This document shows positions 1 through 13,016 of a stretch of 64,000 nt of DNA, piece by piece; positions within the stretch are counted from its first letter, which is position 1; each line of letters opens with the position of its first letter. This DNA comes from Combretum micranthum (lineage: Eukaryota > Streptophyta > Magnoliopsida > Myrtales > Combretaceae). The notes under the pieces were generated by a model. The model saw only the letters and a list, made by a program, of their open reading frames with translations, was not told the origin of the DNA and did no database searches. A program made the translations under genes and the position numbers. Where the stretch lies: assembly GCA_024138025.1 (NCBI GenBank), contig JAMXBD010000112.1:124001-188000 (forward strand). The letters are read 5' to 3'.

Positions 1-649
1 TTTTTTTTTTTTTTTGGTTGCTGTGATGGAGAGAGATATTGTGATCATGACCAACTTTGATGGGTTTTAGGCACTGAAATCTCACTGCGAAAAAGGTGTG
101 ACTTCTCAGCAATAAGTGGACTGTTTGTATATAACCTTTGCTTTTAAAAAAAACTTTACATTTTCCTAAAGTAAAACTGTCTTCCAACCAAAAGTTTACT
201 GTTCCACCTGGCATACAAAGCACTATTAGATAGGTCATCCAGTGCACTATTTTCCTTTCAGTTAATGGTACAGCACGGCTGTACCAGGACCACCTAGCCC
301 AAGAAGAAGAGCCATACTACAAAGACTCTTTCACCAATTAAGTATAACTTGTACTAAGTTGGTAGCTCAAGAAGTAGCCTACGTAGAAATTGAAGGCAAC
401 ATATTATACAACTTGTCATTAGAGTTTGTAGACCCCAATCACTATGTCAACCCTTGGGATTTTAGCTGAAATCCAGTTGATAGCAAAAAAGCAAACCAAA
501 TTAATGCTATGCCCACTACATGAGATGATTTAAATCTACACAGCTAAGTCTTCTACAAAATGAAAGACAATCAAAAGGAACAAGCAACACTTCCAACTTA
601 AATTACAATACTCTACTTAGCAGCACAAAATTCAACAAAATGAAATAAC
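1..649 (-). other. Intron 3 of the eIF3j gene (partial), no exon seen
   Basis: This stretch follows the splice donor at 649-648 (minus strand) of the eIF3j gene. I looked for the next expected exon, which in the family encodes the conserved part after the RQQRL motif, and did not find it. The sequence is AT-rich without an open frame of note and begins with a T-run at 1-15. The simplest reading is one intron that runs off the left edge. Confidence 0.5.
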
Positions 650-1182
650 CTCTGTTGACGGAGTTTCTCAGCAACAGGATCTAATGGATCTTCTTTCTTG
701 GCTTCTGTTGTTTTTAATTTATTGTTGACAGCTTTTGCTGCAGCTTTCTTCGCTGGTTTCTCAGTTGCTGGTTTAGGCTGGGGTGCCTGTGGAAATAATA
801 AATTTAAAATTCCCAACAACACTACAGTTAAAGCATTGAGAAGAAGTGCTAAACTACACTACTCCAGAACATGTCAAGTTTTCACACGGTCTGATGCCAT
901 GCAGGTATAAAAGCTTCCAAAAATCACTTGGAGTGCAAGAATCAGAGAAAAGAAGAACTATGAGGGGGAAAAATTTAGAAAGTCACTATATCATGCTCCT
1001 TCAAATTCTCTCAACTTACTTCTATATCTTTCTATTGCTGCATTAGCTTTTGCTTTGCATGCGGGTATGCATTTGTGTGTGTGCTTGCAGTATGCATGTG
1101 CACGTTGTGAGAGTATGTGTGTACGCACATGTGCTTGTGCAGGTGTGTGTGGCCGCGTGCATATGTGTGTGTGTGTGTGTGT

Positions 1183-1217
<35 letters not shown>

Positions 1218-2084
1218 GCCAATGTTAACAGAAATTAGAGCAAGAGTTTTTTTTCCTTGTTTTTTTCTCTGACCATTAATTAGAGCAAGAGTTTAGACAA
1301 CAATTTCCCAACCAGAAATATGATACTGATGTTTTAATTTTGTGCTGATTAGGATGAGTTTTATCAATACCACAGAAGTGTAAACAACGATGACCTCCTT
1401 TGCTCAAGAGTTCAATTATGCATAAAGGCAAACTATCTTAAAGTATTGGAGTCAAAACAAACTGGACAATTTGTGGAAGCTTTGTAGGCCCATGGTAACT
1501 AATCCAATTCTTCAGGGTACTACAATAGTAATTTCCATCTTTCATCACAAAACCCCAAATTTTCAGTGTCACTTTTTCATACCGGAGCAGATTCTTCATC
1601 ATCTTCATCCCATGACTCCTTCACATCATCTTCATCCACATCTTCATCATCCCATTTGCTTCTTGGTTGTTCCTTCGCAAGGAGAGGTGGAATCTGCTCA
1701 TCTTCTGAAATAATTGCAGATGCCTTCATAAGAAGAAGCAGCTAAAATAAAAAAGCCCACGAGAATTGAGACAGAAACACAACAGGTTTCTCCTTAAGCT
1801 ACAATAACAATTAGAACATATGTCTTCAACAACAGGAAAGCTTGTGGTTTAAAAAGATGATGTGGATGCAAAATTGATACCACTTAAGGCTGCCCTAAAG
1901 TATGCCACATACAATGAAACAAAAACCATTTGTAGTTTACCATAAACTCGTGGATTAAATCTTCCATATGCCTTTCATGAACTTTAAGGATGACGATGTA
2001 GCATGTATACTGAAAGGATGAACATCTATATAATGCAGTATACAATTCATGAAGTAAAATATTCACGATACCCCAGTCCTCCAT
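650..2084 (-). CDS. EIF3J: Eukaryotic translation initiation factor 3 subunit J (eIF3j), 5' three coding exons, 3' part outside window
   Basis: eIF3j (yeast Hcr1) is a loosely bound subunit of the cytosolic eIF3 complex. It acts on the 40S ribosome in initiation and recycling. Coding exons read on the minus strand are 2084-2072, 1704-1583 and 786-650; all junctions are GT-AG and the phases agree. The protein starts MEDWEDEQIPPLLAKEQP, then an acidic stretch ending in DEESAP, then a Lys/Ala-rich stretch, then DPLDPVAEKLRQQR, which matches the family N-terminus. The ATG is at 2084-2082; an in-frame GTG upstream is not needed. The first coding exon holds only 13 coding bases. The C-terminal half (normally about 130 more residues) lies left of the window. 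I see no frame damage, so the gene is probably functional. Confidence 0.88.
1055..1215. repeat. TG-rich and AG microsatellite in eIF3j intron 2
   Basis: Imperfect TG/CATG repeats pass into pure (TG)n near 1164-1199 and then (AG)n near 1200-1215. The tract lies inside the intron between coding exons 2 and 3. Short open frames here (Cys/Val-rich) are artefacts of the repeat. Confidence 0.9.
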
Positions 2085-3150
2085 GACCACAGTCTCTTTA
2101 TCAAGAAGCAGAGGTAAGTTTTGATTGATAGTTGAAACAAGTCCCTACGAACAAAAACACAACTAGGTTAAAGATCAAATTTGTCAAATGCAATGAAATA
2201 CACATACTCCAACACTAGAAAAAGAAAACAACAAAGCATACCCTAAAAAATAAGCCACCAAAAAATACCATTACAGGAAAAGCAATTTATGGCAATAATA
2301 GATTAGATGTACGGATAAACTAACATGTTTGAACTTGCATGCCTTATGGTTAATTTAAGCTATCAATTACATCGAGTAGGTGCAACTACCTCACTAATGC
2401 TAAGTCATTCAATTAGCATCTCCCTCTCCTTGTCAGCTTAAGCAGCCGTAACCGGAAGAGACATATATCCTACTCATTACGCGAAAACACAGTTCTCTTC
2501 ATCACACGGATTCCATCATCATGTCACTGTTTTAGATCACTGTCTACCAAACAGCACATACTATTTAAAGATATTGAATCGCATGTAATCTCTCTATATC
2601 AGCTTTCACTTAAAATTAGACAGCAAGTCCAAGTGCTTGGCCGACACTCCTTCGACTACCTTAATAGCGAAAGCTGTGCTTACTGGTGAGTCGGTCAATT
2701 TACTCACCATGTTCCTCTATTATTAATTAATTAAAAAATTGAAACTTTTGCAACAATTTAACATAAAGATGAATAAATTAAGCGAATACAGCAATAGAAC
2801 TACTAAAATCTAATAAAACCTTAATTCAATAGGGGAAAATAAGCAACAAGATAAACATGAACCCTCAAAACACACGAAAGCTAGAAACTTTTTTACAGTG
2901 AAAAGCAACATAATTGAGTGATTCGTTCTCAATTTGTTCTGTTCGCAAAAGGAGAGAGAGAGAAATAAACCCGAGACAAAGGTAGCTCACCGTGGGGAGT
3001 TCAACGCCGATTCTCGTGAAAGCGAGAAAGTGGGAGATTAGGGTTTTTGGATTGAACTGGAACTCACTTTGAGATTGACGGTGTGATGATGAAAGGATTG
3101 AGGAGTGACCAAGCGGAAAGGAAACGAATAAGATGCCAGAGAAGCGTTTC
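2085..3150 (-). other. eIF3j 5' UTR exons and leader intron
   Basis: The leader appears split. A 5' UTR exon runs from about 3150 to 2991 and ends at the donor CCCCACG|GTGAGC. A second leader piece begins at the acceptor TTCGTAG|GGAC at 2144 and runs into the start codon at 2084. The leader intron is about 846 bp. Leader introns are common in plant housekeeping genes. The transcription start is inferred from the TATA position only. Confidence 0.6.
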
Positions 3151-3170
3151 TTTCTTAATTCCTTTCCGAA

Positions 3171-3180
3171 TTTTATATGA
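3171..3180 (-). promoter_or_regulatory. Putative TATA box of the eIF3j gene
   Basis: Read on the minus strand the sequence is TCATATAAAA, about 25-30 bp upstream of the proposed start of the leader exon. It is the only TATA-like motif well placed relative to the pyrimidine-rich leader. Confidence 0.45.
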
Positions 3181-4552
3181 GCACACAGGAATTTTTCGGA
3201 ACAAGCCGTCTTAGGTGTTTCCCGTGTTTTTATTTTGGATTTTTAATTTTGACTCTCAATAATAAGAAAAATAGGAGTCGACATGTTTTCTACCTACCTA
3301 AATCGGTGAAAAAGGGTTTAAAATTTTTTTTCCTTGTCCTACAAGAAAACTATTGTGGTATAATTTTTCTTTTCTTTTCTTTTTCTTTTTTTTTTTTTTT
3401 CACATCTGGTGCAAATGAGGATAAGGATCTATGTCCAATGTCCAATGTCCAATGTCTACTGTCCAGCGGAACCATCTGCATAGTGATGTATTGGTTCCTT
3501 TTGTTAATATGTGTCTAGTTAGAACTTTGTCCAATGCATGAGTTTTCAATATACATATAAATAAATAATATATGGTATAATTTATGTGATTATTGATAGA
3601 TATAAAAAGATTATAATATTTTTAAAAAATTATTATCTTTAAGTTATAAAATTAGCATTATATGCTAAGAATGCATTAGTTGTGTAAAAGTTGCAATTTT
3701 TTTACATTATTTAATGAATATGTATAGAATCTTGAATGATAGAAAATAGCGTTAATAGAAAAATTGAAAATGATAAACTTATTAGATATATTAAAAGTGA
3801 GCAACATGAAATATAAAGATATGAAAAATAATATCAAAAAAGTACAATAGCAAAATACTTTTGAAATCATATAAGATAATATTACAAATGGTACTTGAAC
3901 TTATACAATTTACTTAAACTTTGAAATTGATTAGTATCTAAAAGAATTTAATGAAGATATTGTTATCATTCATGAAAAGTATTTTCAAGTACTAAATTAA
4001 TCAATTTTGAACTTTACATACCTAATTACATTTTTTTTAAAGTACAGGTATTATTCATGATATTAACCTAATTATATACTAATAGCGATCAATAACACAT
4101 GTACAAAATTTTAAAAAGTATCAAATGCATTAAGTATTATTTACAAAATAATTATGCAAATAATTATAATCACATAAATAAACTTAGGTGTAAAACTAAT
4201 TTATAAAAAAATACATAATGGAAATGACCATGGAAAAGAAATGGAGGTTTGCAGTTTTGGGTGTGTGACTTAGATTAGATGGTTCATTTGAAGATTAAAA
4301 AAGGAATAATGGTGAGAAAGAAAGAAAAAAGTTGAGAGGAAAAAAAAAAGATAATGATGAGGATATAGCTATTACATTTTGGTTCTTTTTTTTTTTTAAT
4401 TTGAACCTAGAGAGAGAAAAATGAAAAATTACTAAAAAGGACTATGAAGATGAAAAATTACTCAAAAAGATTATGATTCTCCATTTTACAATTAAAATAT
4501 ATTAAGATTTGCTTTTTAGTCAAGGATAATTGAGGAATAATATGAGAAAAAA
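3181..4552. other. AT-rich intergenic DNA
   Basis: No gene is visible. A T-rich tract at about 3365-3400 is followed by three copies of the heptamer GTCCAAT near 3433-3458. Open frames on both strands are low-complexity and lack any family resemblance. Confidence 0.6.
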
Positions 4553-4553
4553 C

Positions 4554-4830
4554 TGGGTAAATTACACAAGAATGTATTAATGTCTATACTAAATTCATAA
4601 GTTTTACAAAATTCATTTAAGATGTCAATATTTTAACATTTTAATTAGTTTTCATTTAAATTTCCTAAATTTTTATTAATGGTCAATTATTAATACCTTA
4701 TTTGATTTACTTTATAAAATATTTTTTTCAATAGCTTGAAATGTTGATATCTTAAATGAATTTATCCTCAAATATTTATTCATATTTTTAACTACTTAAA
4801 ACATTGATACCTTCGATGTAATTTATAAAA
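4554..4830. repeat. Foldback/MITE-like element, GGGTAAATT family
   Basis: It starts GGGTAAATTACAC and ends GATGTAATTTATA, so the ends are inverted copies. Inner sentences such as TTGATATCTTAAATGAATTTA recur in inverted orientation. The same wording occurs in the element at 50776-51089. There is no coding capacity. Confidence 0.5.
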
Positions 4831-5511
4831 AAAAAAAAAGTACGGACACTAATCCAAACCTCCAGCTTAAACAATATAGATAATATAATATACAATGGAT
4901 TGTTATAATATATCATATATTATAGTTATGTAATATACAGAGCAAGTGATTACTTGTTGATTCTCTTTTATTTGATAAGTTGTAAGTATTGAAACTTATG
5001 AAAATTTTATGGCCTGTGATATCTATGATAGGACCGGTCCTATTATATGATTGAATAGTTAAGATTTATTTCAAACATGATCAAAATCGTCAATATTTCT
5101 TAAACTAATTTTTTACAATCAACTTAATAATGATATTTTTAATAAGATTTCAAATGACGGGACCATAGAAGTTCCCTAAAACTTCAAGTAATATGATGTT
5201 TCATGAAACGTCATGAAATGGTAATACTAAATATATGCCAATTTGACTAGGTAACAACACGAAAATGTAATATTAAAATGGTACAAATATGAAAGGTAAT
5301 ACATAAAATATATCAATTTGCAAATCTAACAACATGAAAAGATAGTATTAAAATGATATAAAATGAAAAGGTAATAATAAAGAGGAACAAAGGAGAAAGG
5401 AGAAGGTATTATTTCATCAATTGTACTAATACCAAAAAGCAATATTAAAAGGGTATAATATTGAAGGGATACAAGATTTTTTTTTTCAAAAAGGATTTTC
5501 AAAATTTATAA
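4831..5511. other. AT-rich intergenic DNA, nothing recognised
   Basis: Contains short repeated phrases (GGTAATA, ATGAAAAG) between about 5215 and 5460 that look like decayed short tandem copies. No open frame or element ends could be defined. Confidence 0.5.
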
Positions 5512-5860
5512 GGTAAATTATACCAAAATGTCTCAATATTAGGAGGTAAGTTCATTTGAGATCCCAACATTTTAAAAAATTCAAAAGAGATCCCAACGTT
5601 TGGAGAAGTAGATCAATTGAGGTCCCAACGTTTTTTACAGACTCAAAAAAAGGTTCCAATATTTGGAGAAGTTGGTCGATTCAGGTCATTATTAACACGT
5701 GCTAATGGAGAATAGAAAATCCTTCTTCTAAGGCATTCATTAATATGTATCAATAAAAGAAATATTCAGTTAAAACTCAAAAGACACTTTTTCAAATATT
5801 AAGAACTCTTTTGAACTTTTCAAAACGTTATGCTCTTTTAGTGTTTGCCCAAATTATATA
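5512..5860. repeat. Foldback/MITE-like element with internal short repeats
   Basis: The left arm begins GTAAATTATACCAAAATG and contains several copies of a phrase like GATCCCAACGTTTGGAGAAG about 40-50 bp apart. The right side (about 5780-5860) carries the inverted form and ends in CCCAAATTATA. It is the same general family as 21607-21881. Confidence 0.5.
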
Positions 5861-5874
5861 TTATAATAGAGGGA

Positions 5875-6230
5875 AAATGTCAAGTTTGGTACCTCAACTT
5901 TACACAAAAATTCAATCAACATATGAACTTTAAAGCGGTCAATTTAATACTCGATCAATCTTTTATGATGATTTTTACTACCTTATGAGCACTTGTTTCC
6001 TATGTTTTTCTTGACATGGTAGTGACAACCTATCAACATTCAATGGTGTTAATAAAAGTAGTTAAGCTCAACATTAGGTTGTCTTTCCATATTAGCAAAT
6101 GGAGTTAAAGAGATAGTAAAAAATACATACAAAACTTTAATTGAATATTAGATTGATTATTTCAACATTTAGGTACCATATTACAATTTTGTGCAAAGCT
6201 CAACACATTTAGCTTATAATAGATTTGGTT
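5875..6230. repeat. Probable decayed inverted-repeat element
   Basis: The left arm (CAAGTTTGGTACCTCAAC onwards) resembles the inverse of the right arm (AGGTACCATATTACAATTTT). The match is weaker than in the neighbouring elements and the ends are not precise. Confidence 0.35.
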
Positions 6231-8531
6231 TCCATTACTACATGTTTAAGATAATTTAGTTTAGTATTTTGAATATTTTTAAAATAACTTAGTGCCATGG
6301 TTGACAGTTGATACATATCAAACATAACAACATATAAGTTGTCCAAAAGAGCATTATTCCATTTTGTATGATCTAAATTAAATGGGTTAAGGATAAGTCT
6401 ATTTTACTTGATTCTATTTATAGAAATTTAGCCTTGATTTGATCCTTTTTTGATAAATTCCTATAGATTTTGTGCTTTTATTGCTCAAATGTTGTTTTTT
6501 AGCTCCTAAGATTTAAAAAAAAAAAAAGAAAAGAAATGAAGTGACTTAAACCAAATTGGAGAAAAACAACAACAACTGTGCAAAATAGAACTTATCCAAG
6601 GACTACAAAAGACCCATCAAAGGAAAAACACAAGGCAAAACAACGCAAAGTGACCAGTTGTGCACCAAATTGAGCCCTTAACATGACTCTCAATTTGCAC
6701 TGATTTGCACCGAGGTGTTCAAGCCCTAAACTTCATGATACAACTTCAATTGCGCCATACAGTCAACCCCTAGATTCAACCCACGATTAAAGCTAGACGA
6801 AAAAATCATGCCTTTATTTAGAATAGCATAGCTTAGATTGAAGTCAACATTCGAGCCTTCGACGAACTCGATGATACTCGCAGTTGAATTTGGACAAGAA
6901 TTCGAGTTCATTTTAGCAGATGGCCATGGATTAGATTGAGCCTTAACATTTGAGCAACTCTCCAGCACTTGATCTAACTCCGCGAAAAGTGATCCCATAA
7001 GCTGGCATCCAAGACGCATGGGAAAGAATAAAAATGAATTCGGTTATAAAAAATTTGTCACGTTTGCAAATAAAATCTTCATGATTTTCTATGCTTGTAG
7101 CCTATAAATAAACATGCACATACGCCGAATAAGTATGAGGAGTATACCATATGTAGAAAATTTTTTGACATAATATAACATAGCTTAGAGAGAGAATTTC
7201 TAATGAGAGAGATTGTTTTCTTAGAGATTCAAAGTTTATAGGGTAAATTTATTGTAACCCGGCATTTGTTTTTTGCAAGACTCTAGGCTTAATTTGTATT
7301 TTCATCTTTAATTACATATTATTTCTTTAGAATTTGTGCTTAATGTCAGCATTCAAGGAGAAATAATCATTTAACGTAGGGTTTGTGAATCCAAGACCCG
7401 ATTCATGTGATTTCAAAGTGTTTTAATAAATATCGACTGGGTATATGTAATTTATAGTTAAAACTTATTTTCGTGGGTCTGAATGAGTGGTGCACCTTAA
7501 GATCCATGTCTGATTTCAACTGAATGAATTGAGAGATCATTCTTTTAAATAGATCTAAGCTACTAAGAAGTTATTCATAATTACCTTGAAAGAGGGATGG
7601 TGAAGCTTTCTATCACTTATTTTTAATATTCATTAGTTTGTTTTTTGAAACAAATAATTCTTAATCTTTATATGGATCTAGGTTGTTGATAGCTAGTCTA
7701 ACCTCGATCTAGAGTTGTTGATCTTGAGAGAGGTTTTGATTTACTTTAGTAAATCCAACAATGCAAATACATAAGTGAACAACTCTATGAGTTTGTTGAA
7801 AAATCACATCACAAGGACTTGGTAAAGCAATCCCTAAGGATTTTTCTTGCATTAATAAACTTATCTTAGAATTTACCTTGAAAACATATACATGCTTAGC
7901 CTTAACAGTAGCATGACTTCTGGTTTTTATTTTATTTTATTTTTTTACGTTTTGCTAAATTTTCTTTAGCTAGATAATAGATGAAAAGGAAGCAAGGTAG
8001 ATGCCAATTATCCCTTGGAATACGACCTAATATTTTCTATGCTATTTCTGTAAGTGCGTTGTTGGTAGCTGGACCAAAGTTGAACAAAACTTATTAGCAT
8101 ATTTTACAAAGTTTTAAAAACTTCAACTTTAGTATTTATTAACCTAACCCATACTAACCAACCAGTTAACATGTCTCCATTAACCCTAAGAAAAAATTTA
8201 TTTAATACAAATGATGTAATTTTAATTACAAAGCTAGTAATGAAAAATCATATATAACATATGAGGTTTTATTTCAAACAAATAAATTGCATGAGCAAGA
8301 TGTGATTCAATGATTTTAGTACAGTAGATCATTAAATCACAATTGGTAAGTGCAACTTTACTAAATGTGATTTTGCATTGGTATTTTGGTAATTATTTTA
8401 ATATAATTTTGTATTTGCTTAATTTTTATTTTGGTTGATCGGTAATCAGACAAATTCTTCTAAATTAAATGAAAAAAAAAAAGGCATTCAAATTAAAGCA
8501 ACTACGTAGGCAATTTTTTAGTTTCATAGTT
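6231..8531. other. Intergenic DNA, no gene recognised
   Basis: A 97-codon minus-strand frame at 6726-7019 lies in a patch with less AT than its surroundings, but I recognise no domain and it has no supporting exons. From about 7100 the sequence has the texture of non-coding retroelement DNA. I could not place LTR ends, a primer-binding site or coding domains. Confidence 0.4.
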
Positions 8532-9170
8532 ATGGGTGTGTAAAAAAACCAATATGAAAAATATAGCTAGTCGATTTATTGGTTTAGATTTAGGATTACA
8601 ATGTTTATTTTTTCTTGCTTTAGTTTTCAATTTTGGTTTGTAACCACAAAAAACCGATAGTTCACGATTAATGTTTCAATATTTATAAATATATTATATA
8701 TATAATTTATGTATACGTATAATTTACATATGTTAATGTTCCTTGGATTTTCATTAAAGTACTATTTTATTCTATGTTTGATAGAGTGAATGTGGTAATT
8801 GATTTGGTTTAATTTTGTTAATGATGATACATCTAAGGGCTTGTTTTTACGTTTTTCCCTTTTCCTTAATTTGATTTTCCTTTTTTTTTAAGCTCTTGTT
8901 ATATATATAATAATTTAAAGAAAAATTCTATGCCAAAAGGCTAAAAAATAAGGTTTGTTGAAACTATCAATTTGATTTGTTGAAACCATTATGTTAAATT
9001 ATTAAAAAATGAAAATCGAAAAAATTAACCCAAAGAAAGGGTTAACCGTTAAGGTGGTTAATCATTTATAATTGATTGATTAAGGATTGGGATATTAAAA
9101 ATTCATTCATTATTGTTTGGTTCAAAAAATAGGGTCACGGATCAGTTAATCGAACCATAAACATACCCAC
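8532..9170. mobile_element. Probable decayed hAT-like non-autonomous element
   Basis: The left end ATGGGTGTGTAAAAAAACC and the inverted right end (CATACCCACAAT) give short imperfect terminal inverted repeats. The inner sequence is rich in GGTTT/AACCGA words like the better preserved element at 9420-10271. No target duplication was found and there is no transposase. Confidence 0.4.
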
Positions 9171-9419
9171 AATCGCTTCACTATAATAATAATATTTTAT
9201 AGATATTAGTTTTTATTGAAAAAACTAAACATTTAAGATCGATAATGGCAATTTTGTAACTATCCCTGTTATAAAAAATAATGACAGTAATTCATTCATA
9301 AACTTGTAAATATTAATTTAATACTAGAATTGATTTTTTTCCCTTAAAAATATCCCGCTTAATTTAAAAATCAATGAATGATAATCCTATTATAGCTATT
9401 TTCTTCTTGTAGTGGTGAG

Positions 9420-10271
9420 TAGGGATGGGTACTAATCGGTTTGGTTTGTTTTTTTCTAAAACCAAATCAAACCATCAAGTAACGGTTTAGTTCAGATTAG
9501 AAAATTTTTAAATCATTAAATAACAGTTTGATTTAGTTTAGATTATGGATTAAATCAAAATTCTAACTAAAAATTTTCTTTGTTCTAGTTTTTTTAACAT
9601 TTGTGTACATAATTAAATATTTATATCATTTCACAAAGTTTATATTATAAATAATGACAAAATACTTCACGAATCTATAGTTTTCTATAAAACCAGTTAT
9701 CCACCGATAAAATATATTCACCAACCAATACATAATAAATCATAATTTATAATTTTTAATAGAACCATCAAGTTAATTATCTACCGATAAATTTAGCTAA
9801 AATAAAATATCATCTATCAACAAAATTCATCAACGAATAAAATGATGTGCTAACAAAATATATTAAATAATCAATATATAATAAGAGTTTATAACTGAAT
9901 AAATGAATTTCATACTTTATAGAGTTAAAAGCTATTAAAAAAAATAGTTCATCATCAACAAAAAAAATACATATCATGAGCCTAAAAAAAATAAAAAATG
10001 AATAAGTTGATTTTAATCACTATTCACCAAATAATAAATATCAAATGAAATCATATGAATATATAGTAAAATATTATTATATTTTTATAAAATGGTTTGA
10101 TTCGATTTTACGGATTGGTCTAATTTTCCTTCTAAACCAAACCATAAATTTACGGATTGGTTCGGATAAGAAAAATTTTAAACCAAACCATTAAAAAAAA
10201 ACCATACTTTTGGTTTGGATTGGTTCGGTTACGGATTGGTTCGGTTCAATTGGTTTTTTTGCCCACCCCTA
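9420..10271. mobile_element. hAT-type non-autonomous DNA transposon (MITE-like, 852 bp)
   Basis: The left end TAGGGATGGG and the right end CCCACCCCTA are terminal inverted repeats. They are followed inwards by GGTTTGGTTT on the left and its complement on the right. It is flanked by 8-bp direct repeats GTGGTGAG (9412-9419) and GGGGTGAG (10272-10279), which match at 7 of 8 positions. An 8-bp duplication is the hAT hallmark. There is no transposase frame inside, so it depends on a partner in trans. Confidence 0.75.
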
Positions 10272-10279
10272 GGGGTGAG

Positions 10280-12627
10280 GGTCCAATCAAAGGATGATAA
10301 AGAGAGAATGGTGTAAGGAGGAGAAGCAAGCAGTCTTAATAGACTCAAACACACTCCTGACATATGAGAGAGTTAAATAGCATCAAACTTCACTAAATAT
10401 AATAAGGATACATGTTCGATTAAAATAAGTGATTGATTCATTGAAACATAAATATGAGAGCATGACGATATTTCTCCAATATTTCATCTTATCTTAAATG
10501 AAATGAGACTAGTGGTATTTATAGGGTGTATATCTGTCAATTTCGTCCATTAGATTAGCTAGATGACCAATGGCTAGACATTAAAGTGGGTTTCCTTATG
10601 TACCCAAGCTCGTTAAGTCCTTTTATTTGTAATGAATGAGCTTTGTTAAGAAAGGTTAGAATCGGGCAAGTTAATTTCAACAGGCCCTACTTCAAATCCA
10701 CCATGTTAATTCTCCCTCAATCATCCAAAAATGTAAATGGGCTTAACTTTCTAGGTCTTGTCACCTTAGCATAAAGAGTTAAATCTAAGGCTTAAAGCCC
10801 TTTGAATTAAACTTAGTCATCTACACCTCTCAATGATAATTATTATATTTGTTATAGCTATTTTCGTCTTCAATAATAACATTATATTTCTTTATCCCAT
10901 TCAATGAGATGAATGAACGATAAGATAAGGATTCATGAATCTTATAACTATGAGTCATCTTACTTTTCCATGGGATGTAACATAATTTAAACACACATTT
11001 GTCTCTCTTTAATCCAAGGAAACAAATAACTATAAAACCTAACTTGAGATGTCACAACTTACTGCAACCATAATAAGTATGAACATGCTAAAACTAAAAA
11101 CTTGCTAAAAACATGTGAAAAACCGCAAACAACACATCAAGCACACATTACAACATCCATAAGATGATTAAAAGGTAAGTCAATCTGCTCCACAAAAAAT
11201 AAATACCAAAATAGGATGGAGATAAAATTAATTATTAAATTATATTCTTATAATTGCATCTTGGAGATTCGAGTTTAGTTTATGAATAACTTGCATGTTG
11301 AACATGTGATTTGTTGGCCAATAATTTCCAAAGTACTCATGTATTAGAATGACGATTTATGAATCGTATGTTTAACATGTGATTAAAGATTTGAAAATTG
11401 CTTGTTCAACATGCGAATTATACTTAAATAGTTTGAATTGAACTCACATGTTGAATATGCAATTTCTATATAAACAAAAATAACATTTTTAAGAAGCAAT
11501 TTTGGAAAGATATTTTTGTGATTATTTTGATTGAAAGCCTATTTTTGTGAAAATTCTAAATAAAAGCTCCAAATTGGCAAAAAAAATTCTCCACTAGAGA
11601 TCCATACAAACTAGCTCATAAGCACGGCATCACCATGAGCACTAATGGCTCACCAAGTCCACTAAAATAAATAATAAACCTAACATGAAGAATAGGGTCC
11701 TACAAACATCTAGCTGTATAACTAATTGAGGTTTGATCCTCTACAAGTTACACAATATATTTTACATTATTTACATATCATCATAGTAATTGTTAGCGCT
11801 AACATTGCCCTCGGAATCCATTAGTAGCTCACTTTTAGTACATTGATACATCCTTAGCTATGCACAAAAAAATGGATAAGAAGTAAGCCAAAATTTAATA
11901 TACAACTCCACAGATACATGAAAGTGTCATGCATCAAGATTCATGTGTAGGCTTAATTTTGGATGCAACAATCATCCATTTACTATCATGATATTTAAGT
12001 AATAAAATCAACACTAGGGTATCTTACTACAAAAACATTTCTTTTTTATTTTTTTTGCCAAATACTACAAAAACATTTAATGTTGGATACTCTCCAAAAT
12101 TCATATATCCATGAGTATGAGAATTGCATAATCTATTTGAAATCTTTCAATATGTTACTCTATTCAAGATAATGGAACATAAAGATTAACTAGCACATGC
12201 ATTAGCATCACTAATATTTTGATTTACAAATTATAGCCAAGTACATAGAACAGATCATAATATTTAATTAGATATTGAATAGTTTTATTAAACTTCTGTC
12301 TGGACACACACATACAACAAATAAAATATTTACGTACCTAGATCAAAACCCTCAATGGATTAAAAACATTGCCACTCCTAAGACCTAGTTAAACACATTC
12401 ACCGTACTTAAATTACTTGCTAAGTTCTACACTAAATATTGTTTTACTGTAATGTAAGTAACAAAAGTCTTAGTTTGAAATAATTGATTTTCTAATGTAA
12501 ATGATAATAAGAATTTATAATTAATTGATCAATTAACTAAACGTATTGAATAAAAAAACATATAAAGAAATTATAACTCGGGTTTATGATTTAGTCTTGT
12601 AAATTATTTATCCAAGACAATAACATG
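10280..12627. other. Intergenic DNA, no gene recognised
   Basis: No coding signal. Between about 11275 and 11470 the words GCATGTTGAACATGTGA and their inverse recur four times and could fold into hairpins. The rest is AT-rich unique-looking sequence. Confidence 0.5.
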
Positions 12628-13016
12628 CCAAGCAACTATACTTTCAATTTTTGGTAATTTATTATCGCATATTTAGATTTTAGCAAATTAGTATCATATT
12701 TTCAAAGTGTGTGCGATTTAGTCCCTCTATTAAATAATATTTGACGAACTTTCATTTTGATAACAAGATAATGACAGCCCAAGTAATTATACTCTTAATT
12801 TTTGGTAATTTTTTGGTACTTTAGTATCGCTTAGATTTTAGCAATTTTTTGCCAAGTGTCTGCTATTATCTTGTCTTAAAAATAAATGGCCATCAAAATA
12901 TTATTCAAAAGAGGCACTAAACCGCACATACTTTGAAAGTACGTGTATTAGTTTGCCAAAACCTAAAGATAAGATACTAAATTGTCAAAAATTGAAAGTA
13001 CAGACATTTGACTGCC
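12628..13016. repeat. Foldback element, arms about 140 bp
   Basis: The left arm (from CAAGCAACTATACTTTCAAT) is matched in inverted orientation by the right arm ending near CAGACATTTGACTG. Both arms contain the phrase CTTTCAATTTTTG followed by an AATTTAGTATC-like stretch. A second copy of the left-arm start lies internally at about 12780. No target duplication was identified. Confidence 0.6.

Noticed and set aside
1050..1238. Cys/Val-rich 62-codon plus-strand frame
   Set aside because: Produced by the TG/CATG microsatellite in an eIF3j intron; no protein family.
6726..7019. 97-codon minus-strand frame in less AT-rich DNA
   Set aside because: No recognisable domain, no exon structure or promoter; may be transposon debris.
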